Shown one piece after another: positions 8,439 to 17,755 of a stretch of DNA of 64,000 bases. Under the pieces are notes generated by a model. It saw nothing but the letters and a program-made list of their open reading frames with translations. It was not told the DNA's origin and ran no database searches. This DNA comes from Scytonema hofmannii PCC 7110 (lineage in GTDB: Bacteria > Cyanobacteriota > Cyanobacteriia > Cyanobacteriales > Nostocaceae), in assembly GCF_000346485.2 (NCBI RefSeq), contig NZ_KQ976354.1, positions 927,031-991,030 of the forward strand, written 5' to 3'. Each line of letters opens with the position of its first letter. Position 1 is the first letter of the stretch. The position numbers and the translations under genes were made by a program.

Positions 8439-9455
8439 TCAACCTCCGGAAACATTTTGTTTGTCAAATCTGTCAGAACGGATAGGATAGGGATTGCCAT
8501 TCTGCCAAACTTCTACTTTTTGAGGGCTGACGCGATACCAGAAACTACCATTATTTGCTTGATAGGTTTGTCTGCCAAGATACTCAGCTGGTATCTTAAT
8601 GGGGCTACCTGGATATTCTTTCTTTTGTCCTATGTAGTAAAACTGTCCGTCCTCGTAGCACACCTTAACATGAACGCTTACTGTTTCTCCTTCAAGCATT
8701 GTCTTGCCACTGCATTCAGCATCAACGGATTCAGGAGGTTCAGCGTCAAAATTTTCAGAATAAATCGGTTCAGGAGATTCAACTGCTCTAGACATTGATT
8801 GTGAAGGCGAGACGTGCCGTCTTCCCACAAATGGTGGCATTTCACGAGCAAAGTTATCATTTCTTCTACCCTGAGTAGGAGATGATACTATTTTTTGCGG
8901 TGGTATTCTTCCAGCAACTAAAGATGGTAAAAAACGTATGGGGTCAACAGCACGAGGACCGTTAGGATAAATTTCAAAATGCAGGTGAGGTCCACTACTA
9001 TTGCCTGTAGATCCCATCTTGCCAATCATCTGACCCTTGTTGACTTTTTGTCCTCTGCGAACTAACACATTTTGATTGTGACCGTAAACTGTAACTCGAC
9101 CGTCAAAATGTCGAATATTAACTGCATTGCCAAGTCCCGTGTCCTCCCAGCCTGCTCGTAGCACTACACCGTCATCTGCTGCAAAAATAGGAGTTCCAAT
9201 TGGTCCTGCAATATCAATGCCTTCATGCTGCCGTTTGCGAAAACCTTGAGAAATGACCCCTTGAGCGGGCCAAATCATCCCAGAAGAAACGGAATTTGGA
9301 GAAACAAAATTTTCTGGAGAAACAGAATTTTCTGGAATCCCGAACTCTTGATTTTCCTGTGTAAGAACACGATTATTTGTACCTAGCAGAACCATAAAAG
9401 ATAATAGTCCAACTAAGCCACAACCACAAACACGAGACGCAGTTATTTTTTTCAT
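8439..9455 (-). CDS. Secreted M23 family metallopeptidase with extra C-terminal domain
   Basis: 338 residues. A signal peptide or membrane anchor lies at about residues 8-30. The M23 (LytM) domain spans roughly 60-180 and carries the zinc-binding and catalytic motifs HEGIDIAG, GHNQ and HLHFE, so it should be an active endopeptidase on peptidoglycan cross-bridges. After a Ser/Pro-rich linker comes a C-terminal domain of about 80 residues shared with the protein at 6593-7084. The ATG at 9455 has GGAAG 3 bases upstream; a GTG at 9467 is also possible. A role in cell separation or wall remodelling is inferred. Confidence 0.88.
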   Translation of the reverse strand: MKKITASRVCGCGLVGLLSFMVLLGTNNRVLTQENQEFGIPENSVSPENFVSPNSVSSGMIWPAQGVISQGFRKRQHEGIDIAGPIGTPIFAADDGVVLRAGWEDTGLGNAVNIRHFDGRVTVYGHNQNVLVRRGQKVNKGQMIGKMGSTGNSSGPHLHFEIYPNGPRAVDPIRFLPSLVAGRIPPQKIVSSPTQGRRNDNFAREMPPFVGRRHVSPSQSMSRAVESPEPIYSENFDAEPPESVDAECSGKTMLEGETVSVHVKVCYEDGQFYYIGQKKEYPGSPIKIPAEYLGRQTYQANNGSFWYRVSPQKVEVWQNGNPYPIRSDRFDKQNVSGG

Positions 9456-9500
9456 TAGCTTCCACACCGGAGGAAAAATGGTTCAGAGTGTTTTTTGAGA

Positions 9501-9526
9501 ATTGCTGTTACAGTGTTACGACAACA
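9501..9526 (-). promoter_or_regulatory. Conserved upstream element of the M23 gene
   Basis: Copy of the element at 7131-7160 (ATTGCTGTTACAGTGT then ACGACAACA), 46 bp upstream of the chosen ATG. It contains palindrome CTGTTACAG. Confidence 0.45.
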
Positions 9527-9968
9527 ACGTTAACTTAGTCATCTGAATAAATTTGTAAGTCCGTTGCGATCTTAAGATTGGCTACCACTATAGGTTTACG
9601 GAGAAGGAATGTCTTGCCAAAATACCAAGTGGAAAAAGTGAGTTTTCTCAATCATTGACAGGTAACAGAAGGCACTTTGATATTGTTCCCAAGTAGAACC
9701 GTAATGTTTACAGAAAATTATATTTAGGGCAAAATTTCCTTCATTAATTCTGACATTGGAAGTCAGAAAAGCTTGTCTGTAGGAGTTTTTCTCGTTAAGT
9801 GCAATACTATTGATAAGGAGCTTGTGGGGCGGGCATCTTGCCTGCCTAAAACGGGCGAGACGCCCGTTCCACAAGAACTGTATTGGATTCAAGCGAGAAT
9901 CACTATATTTAGAAATTCAAGTATTTTTAGGGTATCTTTATCCTCCTTAACTGGTCACTGGTTACTGG
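9527..9968. other. Repeat-rich intergenic region
   Basis: No convincing gene. It contains a dispersed inverted repeat at 9821-9875 (outer arms CTTGTGG / CCACAAG, inner CGGGC/GCCCG parts) and a CCAGTGA heptamer array at 9951-9990 (minus-strand reading) that overlaps the 3' end of glgA. A 98-codon minus frame here is largely the translated repeat. Confidence 0.6.
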
Positions 9969-9990
9969 TCACTGGTCACTGGTCACTGGT
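9951..9990. repeat. Heptamer tandem repeat at the glgA 3' end
   Basis: Five to six CCAGTGA-type units read on the minus strand. Codons for PVTSDQ and the stop TGA of glgA are formed by the repeat. Confidence 0.85.
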
Positions 9991-11393
9991 ATTTGTAGAA
10001 TTGGTTCGTCTTCTTCCTCCGGTAACCCGTACATCGATCTATATAAATTCACGTATTGTTTGGCAGAGCGATACCAACTAAAATCTTCCTTCATACCCCG
10101 TTGTTGAAGTGCTTTCCATTGAGGTTTATAGCGGTAACCTTCCCATGCTCGGATTAAGCAGGTAAATAAATCCAATGGTTCGTAGCGGTCAAAACAATAA
10201 CCTGTCCCTGATTCTGTCATTGGATCGTGGTGAGATACGGTGTCAACTAGTCCTCCTGTACGGCGGACAATTGGTACGCACCCGTAACGTAGAGACATCA
10301 ATTGACTGATACCACAAGGTTCAAATCGGCTTGGCATGAGGAAGGCGTCACTACCTGCGTAGATGCGACGAGCTAATGCATCATTATAAAGTATATAAGT
10401 TGCAACTCTTCCGGGATACCGAGATGCCATTTGCCACATTTGGCTTTCATAGTATCTATCTCCTGTACCCAAAAGTACAAACTGAGAATCAGTATAAGCC
10501 AGGAAACGATCTAGAATTTGCAGCACCAAATCAATGCCTTTCTGCTCTACTAAACGCGTTACCATTCCCATCAAAAAGGCACCAGAATTGACTTCTAAAC
10601 CTACTTCTTCCTGTAAAGCAACTTTGTTAGCTCTACGCTTTTCTAGGGTATCGGGTGTAAATGCCTGAGTAATATATTTATCATTCTCAGGAGCGTAAAT
10701 TTCAGTATCTATACCGTTGAGAATTCCAGATAATTTCCCACTAATAAAAGACAGCAAGCCTTCTAACTGTTCACCATAAGTAGCTGTTTTGATTTGCTCA
10801 GCATATGTTGGGGAAACAGTAGTGACTCTATCTGCAAACTGCACCGCAGCTGCCATTGTGTTGTGTCCTTGCATATACCAAGGACACCAAGTAATTTTCT
10901 CCAAGTACCAGCGCCACGGACCTTGGTATGCCAGGTTATGTATCGTAAAAACAGTGGTGATCTCAGGAGATTGGTGCATCCACACTGGGATCATACCCGT
11001 ATGCCAGTCATGACAGTGGATAATTTCTGGCTTCCAGTAGTTCCAGCAAAACTCAGCAGCACCATTCGCAAATAGTGTGAACCGCCAGAATTCATCTTCC
11101 CCACCATAAATTTTTCGAGGCGAAAATACTGGATGTCCAAACAAGTATAAAGGAATATCAGTACCAGGCAGAACGGTTTCGTATACCGCAAAGTCTTGGA
11201 ACATGGCAAATCCCTTCCAAATTGGATCTTTGGGAACGTCCATTTTGTCTGAGATGTACCCATAGTAGGGCAAAAATATTCGCACATCGTGCCCCATTCT
11301 TTTTAGGATTTTGGGTAGTGCTCCAACAACATCACCCATTCCTCCAACTTTGGCAACGGGAGCTGCCTCAGCCGCAACAAATAGAATCTGCAT
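9969..11393 (-). CDS. glgA: Glycogen synthase (ADP-glucose), GlgA1 type
   Basis: 474 residues, GT5 family. It extends alpha-1,4-glucan chains from ADP-glucose in the cytoplasm. It opens with the conserved [20 protein letters not shown], where KVGG is the nucleotide-sugar binding motif; HCHDWHTG and the C-terminal SRFEPCG and [14 protein letters not shown] regions are intact. [13 protein letters not shown] groups it with the cyanobacterial GlgA1 rather than GlgA2 form. An upstream in-frame start at 11456 would read through a dispersed palindrome, so the ATG at 11393 is chosen. The C-terminus was extended into a heptamer repeat. hemC follows upstream on the same strand 148 bp away. Confidence 0.96.
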   Translation of the reverse strand: MQILFVAAEAAPVAKVGGMGDVVGALPKILKRMGHDVRIFLPYYGYISDKMDVPKDPIWKGFAMFQDFAVYETVLPGTDIPLYLFGHPVFSPRKIYGGEDEFWRFTLFANGAAEFCWNYWKPEIIHCHDWHTGMIPVWMHQSPEITTVFTIHNLAYQGPWRWYLEKITWCPWYMQGHNTMAAAVQFADRVTTVSPTYAEQIKTATYGEQLEGLLSFISGKLSGILNGIDTEIYAPENDKYITQAFTPDTLEKRRANKVALQEEVGLEVNSGAFLMGMVTRLVEQKGIDLVLQILDRFLAYTDSQFVLLGTGDRYYESQMWQMASRYPGRVATYILYNDALARRIYAGSDAFLMPSRFEPCGISQLMSLRYGCVPIVRRTGGLVDTVSHHDPMTESGTGYCFDRYEPLDLFTCLIRAWEGYRYKPQWKALQQRGMKEDFSWYRSAKQYVNLYRSMYGLPEEEDEPILQIPVTSDQ

Positions 11394-11436
11394 GGTAATC
11401 TGTATTTCCCCGGCTCTGCCTAGTTTAAACTCTACT

Positions 11437-11489
11437 GTAGGGTGGGCATGACTCACCGTGACATTACTGGTGGGTATTACCCACCCTAC
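11437..11489. repeat. Dispersed palindrome between hemC and glgA
   Basis: Arms GTAGGGTGGG (11437-11446) and CCCACCCTAC (11480-11489), with further pairing inside (GACTCACC / GGTGGG). It may act as a hairpin terminator for hemC. Confidence 0.65.
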
Positions 11490-11541
11490 TGCCGTACAAC
11501 GGTAACTTCTTTTGATCTAATCACATTGCCAGCAGAAAAAA

Positions 11542-12513
11542 TTAAGAATTTCTTTGGATTTGAGCAAAGATTTCATCGAGAATTTCTTGTGCTCCTTGCT
11601 CTCGAACCTTTTGCGCCAGTTCAGTTCCCAATTTTTCTGCGTCTTCAGTCTCTCCAGAAACCGTGTCTTGGACTACTTTTTTCCCATCAACACTGGCAAC
11701 ATTACCTGTCAGTGTTAAAGTATTACCATTGATTTCTGTATTGACACCGATAGGAACTTGACAGCCACCTTCTAAATCGCGCAAGAAAGCTCGCTCTGCC
11801 AAACAGCGATCGCGTGTTTCTGGATGTTCAATGGCTTTGAGCAGCGATATCAATTCGGTATCATCAGCACGGCATTCAATTCCTAAAGCCCCTTGTCCAA
11901 CAGCATGAAGGGACACTTCTTTGGACAAAACTTGATGAATGCGATCGCTCATTCCCAATCGTTCCAATCCTGCAACAGCTAGAATCAGAGCGTCGTACTC
12001 ACCAGCATCCAGTTTGGACATCCGCGTGTTGAGATTTCCCCGCACATCTTTAAAACTGAGGTGAGGAAAATGATACCGCAATTGTGCCAATCGTCTTAGG
12101 GAAGAAGTCCCAATGACTGCACCTTCTGGCAAAGTATCAATTTGTTTATCCTTATGTTTTTCATGCACAACGAGCGCATCTGCTGGGTTTTCACGTTCTG
12201 TTACAGCAGCCAGTGCCAATCCTTCAGGCAAACGTGTTGGCAAATCCTTCAGGGAGTGAACAGCAAAATCAATCTCCCGATCCAGCATTCCCAGTTCAAG
12301 CTCTTTAGTAAATAATCCCTTATCGCCAATTTTGGCTAGAGCTACATCCAGAATTTTGTCACCTTGGGTAGCCATGGTGTGAACTTCAAAAGAAATTTCC
12401 GGAAAACGTTTCTGGAGTTGTTCTTGTACCCAATGGGTTTGAACGAGTGCTAATTGGCTTTTACGAGAACCAATGCGAATTGTACGTATGGAACTGGAAA
12501 CAACGGATGTCAT
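11542..12513 (-). CDS. hemC: Porphobilinogen deaminase (hydroxymethylbilane synthase)
   Basis: 323 residues. It polymerises four porphobilinogens to hydroxymethylbilane for haem, chlorophyll and bilin synthesis. Conserved features include [11 protein letters not shown] at the N-terminus, HSLKDLPT with the catalytic Asp region, [11 protein letters not shown] and the dipyrromethane-cofactor loop GGCQVPIG with its Cys. Length is normal. The ATG at 12513 fits the family start; an ATG at 12546 would add 11 unconserved residues. It is on the same strand as glgA but separated by a palindrome. Confidence 0.96.
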   Translation of the reverse strand: MTSVVSSSIRTIRIGSRKSQLALVQTHWVQEQLQKRFPEISFEVHTMATQGDKILDVALAKIGDKGLFTKELELGMLDREIDFAVHSLKDLPTRLPEGLALAAVTERENPADALVVHEKHKDKQIDTLPEGAVIGTSSLRRLAQLRYHFPHLSFKDVRGNLNTRMSKLDAGEYDALILAVAGLERLGMSDRIHQVLSKEVSLHAVGQGALGIECRADDTELISLLKAIEHPETRDRCLAERAFLRDLEGGCQVPIGVNTEINGNTLTLTGNVASVDGKKVVQDTVSGETEDAEKLGTELAQKVREQGAQEILDEIFAQIQRNS

Positions 12514-12779
12514 AAAAGAATATGTAAAGCCAGGAGATAAATTCACTTTATCTAGAGTACCGCAGTGAGTGACTTCTCAGCCTTGCAATCTGCCGATTTT
12601 AGTGCTTATTTCTTCTTCACATTTCTTTACTAAATTTTTGTTAATTTTATATAGCAAAATTGCCTTTTTTGCTTTTTTTTACTCTCGTGCTCATACTCTG
12701 CATGGGAATGAAGTGGTCGCAGCCTAGGGTGTTGTCTTTGGGGGTATAAAGAAGCGATCTCCTTCCCCTTAAATCAATG

Positions 12780-13100
12780 CTATGAGGGGTCTGTTACTCC
12801 AAATTGAGTGATGACAATTTCTCTATCAGGAAAACGTGCTGTTATAGTAAGACTTCCGCCTAGAGATGTAATATATCTTGAGAGCGTAGAAACCTGAATA
12901 TCGCCCTGATGCTCAATTTTTGAAAGAGCGGATTGCCCTACCCCCATATTGTCAGCAACTTCACTTTGAGTCTTGCCTACAGATTCCCTTATTTCAGAAA
13001 GTGTCAAATATAATAGTGCAAGATTTGCCTGCATCTCACTTTCTGCTTGCTGCTGAGGCGTCATTTTTTTACGAAGTTCGCTAAAAGGCTTGGTTTTCAT
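12780..13100 (-). CDS. higA: HigA-type antitoxin, XRE helix-turn-helix
   Basis: 106 residues. A helix-turn-helix of the Cro/CI (XRE) type spans about 40-90, with KTQSEVADNMGVGQSALSKI as the recognition region. The start overlaps the toxin stop by 4 bases (ATGA), giving translational coupling in toxin-first order as in HigBA. It should neutralise the upstream toxin and repress the operon. Confidence 0.88.
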   Translation of the reverse strand: MKTKPFSELRKKMTPQQQAESEMQANLALLYLTLSEIRESVGKTQSEVADNMGVGQSALSKIEHQGDIQVSTLSRYITSLGGSLTITARFPDREIVITQFGVTDPS

Positions 13101-13456
13101 AGGAGTCCTTCAGTTTTTAATTCTTCGAGGTGTTCATCATAAAGCGAGTCTGCCTTTGGAATATTCTCCTCGTACCAGCGCTCGTATCCCCCTTTATTCC
13201 CCCCAAGAAGAAGAATGGCAACTCTTCTAGGATCAAAGGCATAGAGTATCCGGTACGGTTCTCCCTTGTGCTGAACTCTTAATTCCCTCATGTGAGAATG
13301 GCGTGAGCCGTTAATCTTTGAACTGTAGGGAAAAGGAAGCTCTGCACCTCGTGCCTCAAGCAGTCGAACAACTGCGTCAATCGCAACCTGAGCACTTTCA
13401 TCCAATTCCATCCACCACATTTCAAATTCGTTTGTAAACTCTACCTCCCACGTCAT
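13097..13456 (-). CDS. higB: HigB/RelE-superfamily toxin (phage Gp49-like)
   Basis: 119 residues, full length for the Gp49-like/HigB family of ribosome-dependent mRNA interferases. Family features are seen in HMRELRVQHKGEPYRILYAF, RRVAILLLGG and a closing ERWYEENIPKADSLYDEH. It is the first gene of a two-gene operon with the HTH antitoxin, overlapping by 4 bp. No defect is visible, so the pair is probably active. Confidence 0.9.
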   Translation of the reverse strand: MTWEVEFTNEFEMWWMELDESAQVAIDAVVRLLEARGAELPFPYSSKINGSRHSHMRELRVQHKGEPYRILYAFDPRRVAILLLGGNKGGYERWYEENIPKADSLYDEHLEELKTEGLL

Positions 13457-13653
13457 GTTGCTTAGATAATAAATATTTTAACTAAAATATCACCTTTAAC
13501 TCATATTCTGACTGCATGGAGAGGAAAAGTAAAGAAAAAGTTTCTACTAAAAATATCTGGAATTATCCTTATTCATCACGTAATCTTTAGTGCTATTTAT
13601 ATAGATAGCAAGTCAAAGTAACTTGACTCACTCAGTTCTGTAGGTACGGGATA

Positions 13654-15201
13654 ATGTCTTGGCGTTGCTTGGTTGCCTTTAGTTTTGTCGCTTTATCTCT
13701 AATCAGTTGTAGCACCTCAAAGTCAGTAAAAGAAATTGGTAAGCTCGCTGGAGAAAGTGTGGTTTTCATCAACTACGAAGATCAGCCAGGGCATGGTACA
13801 GGATTTTTTGTGGTTGGTGAAGATAACCAAGCCTGCACGGTACTCACAGTGCGTCATGTGATCCCATCCAGTGCTAAATTTCAACTGCAAACCCCTGATA
13901 AAAAAATTTGGAAAGGAGCCAATATCACTAGTATCAAACGCTTTTCCAAGCAGGATTTAGCAGTTGTAACGTTCAACCCTGATAGTGGAAGTTGCCCCTA
14001 TAAAGCCCTCAATTTCGGTAACTCCGACAATGTCTCTTTGGGAGACACGATCTACATTACTGGTTTTCCTGGTAGTGGTTTGGCGAAGCAGTTTACTGTT
14101 GGCACTGTGTCATTAATTGATAGCCAAACCCAAGGCTATGGCATTTCCTATACTGCAATCACCGCAGCGGGGATGAGTGGTAGCCCAGTGATGAATACAT
14201 CAGGGCAAGTGGTTGCAGTTCATGGGCGTACCGATGTGGAACTTTCTCGAGAAGCTGAACTCAAAGGCGAACAACCACCACCACAACAGCAGTCTACAAC
14301 AGTTACTAACCCAAGTCTCGGCGATGCAGTCGGCACTTTTAAATGGGGCATTCCGATTAATACTTATGTAGCAAATTTCGCCCAAGTAGCTACGGAGGCA
14401 GATAACTTCTTGAATGAAGGCAATGATTTGTCAGTTTCTCAACGCTATGAGAAAGCTATTGTCGCCTATGAGAAAGCCTTAGAAATCAGACCTGATTTGC
14501 ATGAAGCTTGGTTTGGTAAAGGATTTGCCCAAGGCGAATTGAAACGCTACAGTGATGCGATCGCATCCTACGACAAAGCGATCGCACTCAAACCTGACAA
14601 ACATGAAGCTTGGAATAACCGAGGCACTGCCTTAGATGAACTGCAACGCTATAATGATGCGATCGCATCCTACGACAAAGCGATTGCGCTCAAACCTGAC
14701 TATGCTAATGCTTGGTATAATCGAGGTTATGCCTTAAATAGACTGCAACGCTATGATGATGCGATCGCATCCTACGACAAAGCGATCGCGCTCAAACCTG
14801 ACGATGCTAATGCTTGGTATAATCGAGGTTATGCCTTAAATGGACTGCAACGCTACAGTGATGAGATCGCATCCTACGACAAAGCGATCGCGATCAAACC
14901 TGACAAACATGAAGCTTGGAATAACCGAGGCACTGCCTTAGATGAACTGCAACGCTATGATGAAGCGCTCAAATCATATGATAAAGCGATTGCGATCAAA
15001 CCTGACAAACATGAAGCTTGGAATAACCGAGGCACTGCCTTAGATGAACTGCAACGCTATGATGAAGCGCTCAAATCATATGATAAAGCAATCAGTATTA
15101 AGCCCGACTATCAGCAAGCAATAAATAACCGCAAGCAGTTGCTTACTAAATTAGGTCGCTCAACACTGTCTTTCCCCTACACCCCATCACCTACACCCTA
15201 A
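13654..15201 (+). CDS. Lipoprotein serine protease with TPR repeats
   Basis: 515 residues. A signal peptide with lipobox LISC (Cys19) suggests a lipoprotein. A trypsin-like protease domain spans about 30-240 with a visible triad: His68 (TVRHVI), Asp101 (QDLAVV) and Ser175 (GMSGSP). After a Pro/Gln linker come one partial and six full 34-residue TPRs (about 250-495), a protein-binding scaffold. The TPRs are nearly identical at the DNA level; the last two differ by very few bases, which indicates recent amplification. It faces a COP23 gene with a 36-bp gap. Target unknown. Confidence 0.88.
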   Translation: MSWRCLVAFSFVALSLISCSTSKSVKEIGKLAGESVVFINYEDQPGHGTGFFVVGEDNQACTVLTVRHVIPSSAKFQLQTPDKKIWKGANITSIKRFSKQDLAVVTFNPDSGSCPYKALNFGNSDNVSLGDTIYITGFPGSGLAKQFTVGTVSLIDSQTQGYGISYTAITAAGMSGSPVMNTSGQVVAVHGRTDVELSREAELKGEQPPPQQQSTTVTNPSLGDAVGTFKWGIPINTYVANFAQVATEADNFLNEGNDLSVSQRYEKAIVAYEKALEIRPDLHEAWFGKGFAQGELKRYSDAIASYDKAIALKPDKHEAWNNRGTALDELQRYNDAIASYDKAIALKPDYANAWYNRGYALNRLQRYDDAIASYDKAIALKPDDANAWYNRGYALNGLQRYSDEIASYDKAIAIKPDKHEAWNNRGTALDELQRYDEALKSYDKAIAIKPDKHEAWNNRGTALDELQRYDEALKSYDKAISIKPDYQQAINNRKQLLTKLGRSTLSFPYTPSPTP

Positions 15202-15237
15202 ACTCTGCTATAATACGCAAGTTATATTCCTAACAGC

Positions 15238-15855
15238 TTATTTCTTAGCATCCGATCCAGCTTTAAGATCCTCTTTTGCTAATTGGTCTTCAAAGCTGAT
15301 AAACGTTGAACCAGGCGGAAAAGTGGAGACTGTTGAACTATTCGAGCCTTGGTCAACAGTAGTACCATTTCTATGAGCCTCAAGCATACGTCGTAGGGAA
15401 TCATATCCGTCAACATTAGGTTTGAGTGTTATTAGCAGATTGCAATTATTGCGATCGAGCTTAGTGATGGCACAAATCACAGATTGGTTAGGTGTTTTGG
15501 GATCAAAGCGATGGCTAAACCCCACTAACCCATCTTGGCGAAAGCTTTCCAAGCGTTGGGCAATCTCATTGCATCGTTTTAGGGTATTCCAGCCACCACC
15601 AAAGCTGTTGACCATTCTCAGCCAAGGCTTTGTTCCCCGATCATTACGATACATCACCATCCAAACTTCACCACCGTTTTGTGCATCAGGTTGCAAAGTG
15701 CAAGAAAAACGATCTTTTGAACTGAAGCCAGACATCTCAGGAGTCCAGCCAGTAGCAACAATGTATGCTAATACCAAGCTAGCAATACCAGCAGCAGCAC
15801 CAATCAAACCTGTAGTCAAATTTGCGCCTTCAAATATGTGCTTTCCCTTAGACAT
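15238..15855 (-). CDS. COP23-domain protein
   Basis: 205 residues. A membrane segment lies at about 14-36, followed by a domain with TKPWLRMVNSFGGGW, RCNEIAQRLESFRQDG and VICAI that matches the COP23 (circadian oscillating protein) family, restricted to cyanobacteria and of unknown biochemical role. Two Cys in this domain could form a disulphide. The tail after residue 170 is Ser/Thr-rich and unconserved. The ATG at 15855 is preferred over a TTG 15 bases upstream. Convergent with the protease-TPR gene; a shared surface function is possible but not shown. Confidence 0.83.
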   Translation of the reverse strand: MSKGKHIFEGANLTTGLIGAAAGIASLVLAYIVATGWTPEMSGFSSKDRFSCTLQPDAQNGGEVWMVMYRNDRGTKPWLRMVNSFGGGWNTLKRCNEIAQRLESFRQDGLVGFSHRFDPKTPNQSVICAITKLDRNNCNLLITLKPNVDGYDSLRRMLEAHRNGTTVDQGSNSSTVSTFPPGSTFISFEDQLAKEDLKAGSDAKK

Positions 15856-16092
15856 GCGATTTGCTCTCAAATCAGAGTAACACTGTTATGTATTGAAGAT
15901 ACATGGGACGCAAAGGCAATTACGGAAGGATTTGTAAAGAGGTGGCGATCGCTCTTCTGTTACTTTGCCCAAAGCAGCATTTCAAATTCACGTAAGCGTG
16001 GGCGAACACGCCCCTCTGCCCAGTACAATTGAAGCGGTAGTTAAAATTCTGGCAGTGGCGGCAGTACTTAATTGTGAAGACAGGATGGGAAA

Positions 16093-16176
16093 ATGTACAT
16101 TAACTACACAGTTCAAATTTGGAAAGAAGACTCGCAATTTGTAGCCCATGCCAACAGTAAAGCAGTTGAATTTTGA
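16093..16176 (+). pseudogene. HicB-type antitoxin N-terminal remnant
   Basis: A 27-codon frame whose first 20 residues (MYINYTVQIWKEDSQFVAHA) look like the start of cyanobacterial HicB-like antitoxins. It breaks off into sequence that belongs to the vapC remnant in another frame. No hicA or HicB C-terminal half is seen. Confidence 0.5.
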
Positions 16177-16393
16177 TTTACCGCTTTCGGTGTTAATTGA
16201 GAGTCAGCAACAAGTAAATGATTTGCAACTTCTATCAATTACTACTGGACACATTTACGCTTTAGAAAAGCTACCAAACCATCATCGAGATCCATTTGAT
16301 CGTTTGTTAATTGCTCAAGCAATGACTGAAAAAATGCCATTGTTAAGCGTTGATGCTGTGTTCGATCGATATCGGATTGAACGATGTTGGTAA
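16148..16393 (+). pseudogene. VapC-type PIN-domain toxin, 5' truncated
   Basis: 81 residues matching the C-terminal two thirds of a type II VapC toxin (HHRDPFDRLLIAQAMTE with the conserved acidic DPFDR, then PLLSVDAVFDRY). VapC proteins are about 130 residues; the first 45 or so, including the first catalytic Asp, are missing. The 5' end is fused to the hicB remnant near 16150. Unlikely to be an active RNase. Confidence 0.75.
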
Positions 16394-16459
16394 ATTTCAT
16401 CTTCTCCCACTGTTGTAAAGAGCAAAATGCCTTCCCTACTCCCTACTCCCCACTCCCTA

Positions 16460-17515
16460 TTACACCATTGCAAAATCAGATGCCATTTCTTCCTCAAGTT
16501 CATAACCTTGAGTCAACAGTTCAATGGCATTGTTGATTAAATCGACACCTTGCTGAACTGAGTCAACTACGCTCAACTGTCCGCGTAAATCGGCAGCACC
16601 AACAAAACCCTTAGCATACCAAGTCATGTGCTTGCGTGCTTGGCGTACACCTCTAATACCTTTGTACTCATATAAAGCTTCCAAGTGCTCCCTAGCGCAT
16701 TCCAAACGCTGAATTGGAGTAGGCGGTGGTAAATATTCTCCGGTTTTGAGAAAAAAATCAATTTCACCAACTAGGAACGGATAACCTAGAGTTCCACGGG
16801 AACACATCACCCCATCAGCACCCGTTTGTTCCAAACACTTCAGTGCTGCTTCAACCGAAAAAATATCCCCGTTAGCAATTACGGGAATTGAAAGTACATT
16901 TTTAACGCGTTCAATCCATTCCCAACGGGCATTGCCATTATAACCTTGGGCGCGGGTACGACCGTGTACCGTAATCATTTGCGCCCCTGCATCCTGCATC
17001 CGCTTGGCAAAATCAAGAATTGTAATTTCTTTGTCATTCCAACCAATACGGGTTTTTACCGTCACAGGTACGTTTACCGACTTTACCACCTCTCGAACAA
17101 TTGCCTCAGCCACTTCTGGTTGACGCAGTAGAGAAGACCCACCACCATTTTTAGTAATTTTATTGACTGGGCAACCCATATTAATATCAACGGTATCAGC
17201 ACCTTCTGCAACTGCTTTCACCGCCGCTTCTGCCAAAAAATCTGGGCGACAGTCAAACAGCTGAATGCTAATTGGTCGCTCGTTGGGGTCTACCTCCATG
17301 ATTTTGGGCAACTGCTTGACATAGTGTAAGCCCGTAGCATTTACCATCTCCGTGTACATCATTGACTCAGGCGCATAACGACGCACCAGTCGCCGAAATA
17401 CCATATCAGTCACTCCGGACAAAGGCGACTGAAGGACTCGACTTTTGACCTCAAGCGAACCAATTTTTAGAGGAGTCGAAAGTCTAGCTTTTAAACTAGG
17501 AGACAGCGTAAGCAT
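16460..17515 (-). CDS. dusB: tRNA-dihydrouridine synthase, DusB type
   Basis: 351 residues, FMN-dependent. It reduces uridines in tRNA to dihydrouridine. Visible motifs: LQSPLSGVTDMVFR (FMN site), DINMGCPVNKITKNGGG with the catalytic Cys, VKTRIGW, TVHGRTRAQGYNG, PVIANGDI and the phosphate-binding GADGVMCSRG. The C-terminal helical domain follows. Start ATG at 17515. Upstream lies a long heptamer-repeat block. Confidence 0.93.
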   Translation of the reverse strand: MLTLSPSLKARLSTPLKIGSLEVKSRVLQSPLSGVTDMVFRRLVRRYAPESMMYTEMVNATGLHYVKQLPKIMEVDPNERPISIQLFDCRPDFLAEAAVKAVAEGADTVDINMGCPVNKITKNGGGSSLLRQPEVAEAIVREVVKSVNVPVTVKTRIGWNDKEITILDFAKRMQDAGAQMITVHGRTRAQGYNGNARWEWIERVKNVLSIPVIANGDIFSVEAALKCLEQTGADGVMCSRGTLGYPFLVGEIDFFLKTGEYLPPPTPIQRLECAREHLEALYEYKGIRGVRQARKHMTWYAKGFVGAADLRGQLSVVDSVQQGVDLINNAIELLTQGYELEEEMASDFAMV

Positions 17516-17520
17516 AAATT

Positions 17521-17755
17521 GAAGATTTTGGATTAGGGATTTTGGATTAGGGATTTTGGATTAGGGATTTTGGATTTTGGATTTTGGATTTTGGATTTTG
17601 GATTTTGGATTGGGGATTAGGGATTGGGGACTAGGAACTAGGGATTACAAAATAAAAGTAACAACTTAGATCTTAACTATAACTTCTCCTAATTCTAATC
17701 GCCAATCGCCAATCGCCAATCTAAAATCCAAAATCCAAAATCCAAAATCCCCAAA
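17521..17755. repeat. Heptamer repeat block between dus and dnaK
   Basis: From 17521 to about 17640 the strand is nearly all GGATTTT / GGATTAG heptamers. After a short non-repeat spacer, 17698-17755 has CCAATCG and CCAAAAT heptamers that are complementary to the first part. The block is STRR-like and could fold into a long imperfect hairpin. Confidence 0.85.

Noticed and set aside
9596-9892. 98-codon minus-strand ORF
   Set aside because: It runs through a dispersed palindrome (RLARFRQARCPPHK part) and has no ribosome site or family resemblance.
15422-15880. Plus-strand ORF opposite the COP23 gene
   Set aside because: Antisense frame of a recognised coding sequence, without a ribosome site.
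17521-17755. CRISPR-like array
   Set aside because: Units are 7 bp with no unique spacers of 30-40 bp and no cas genes; it is a heptamer repeat.
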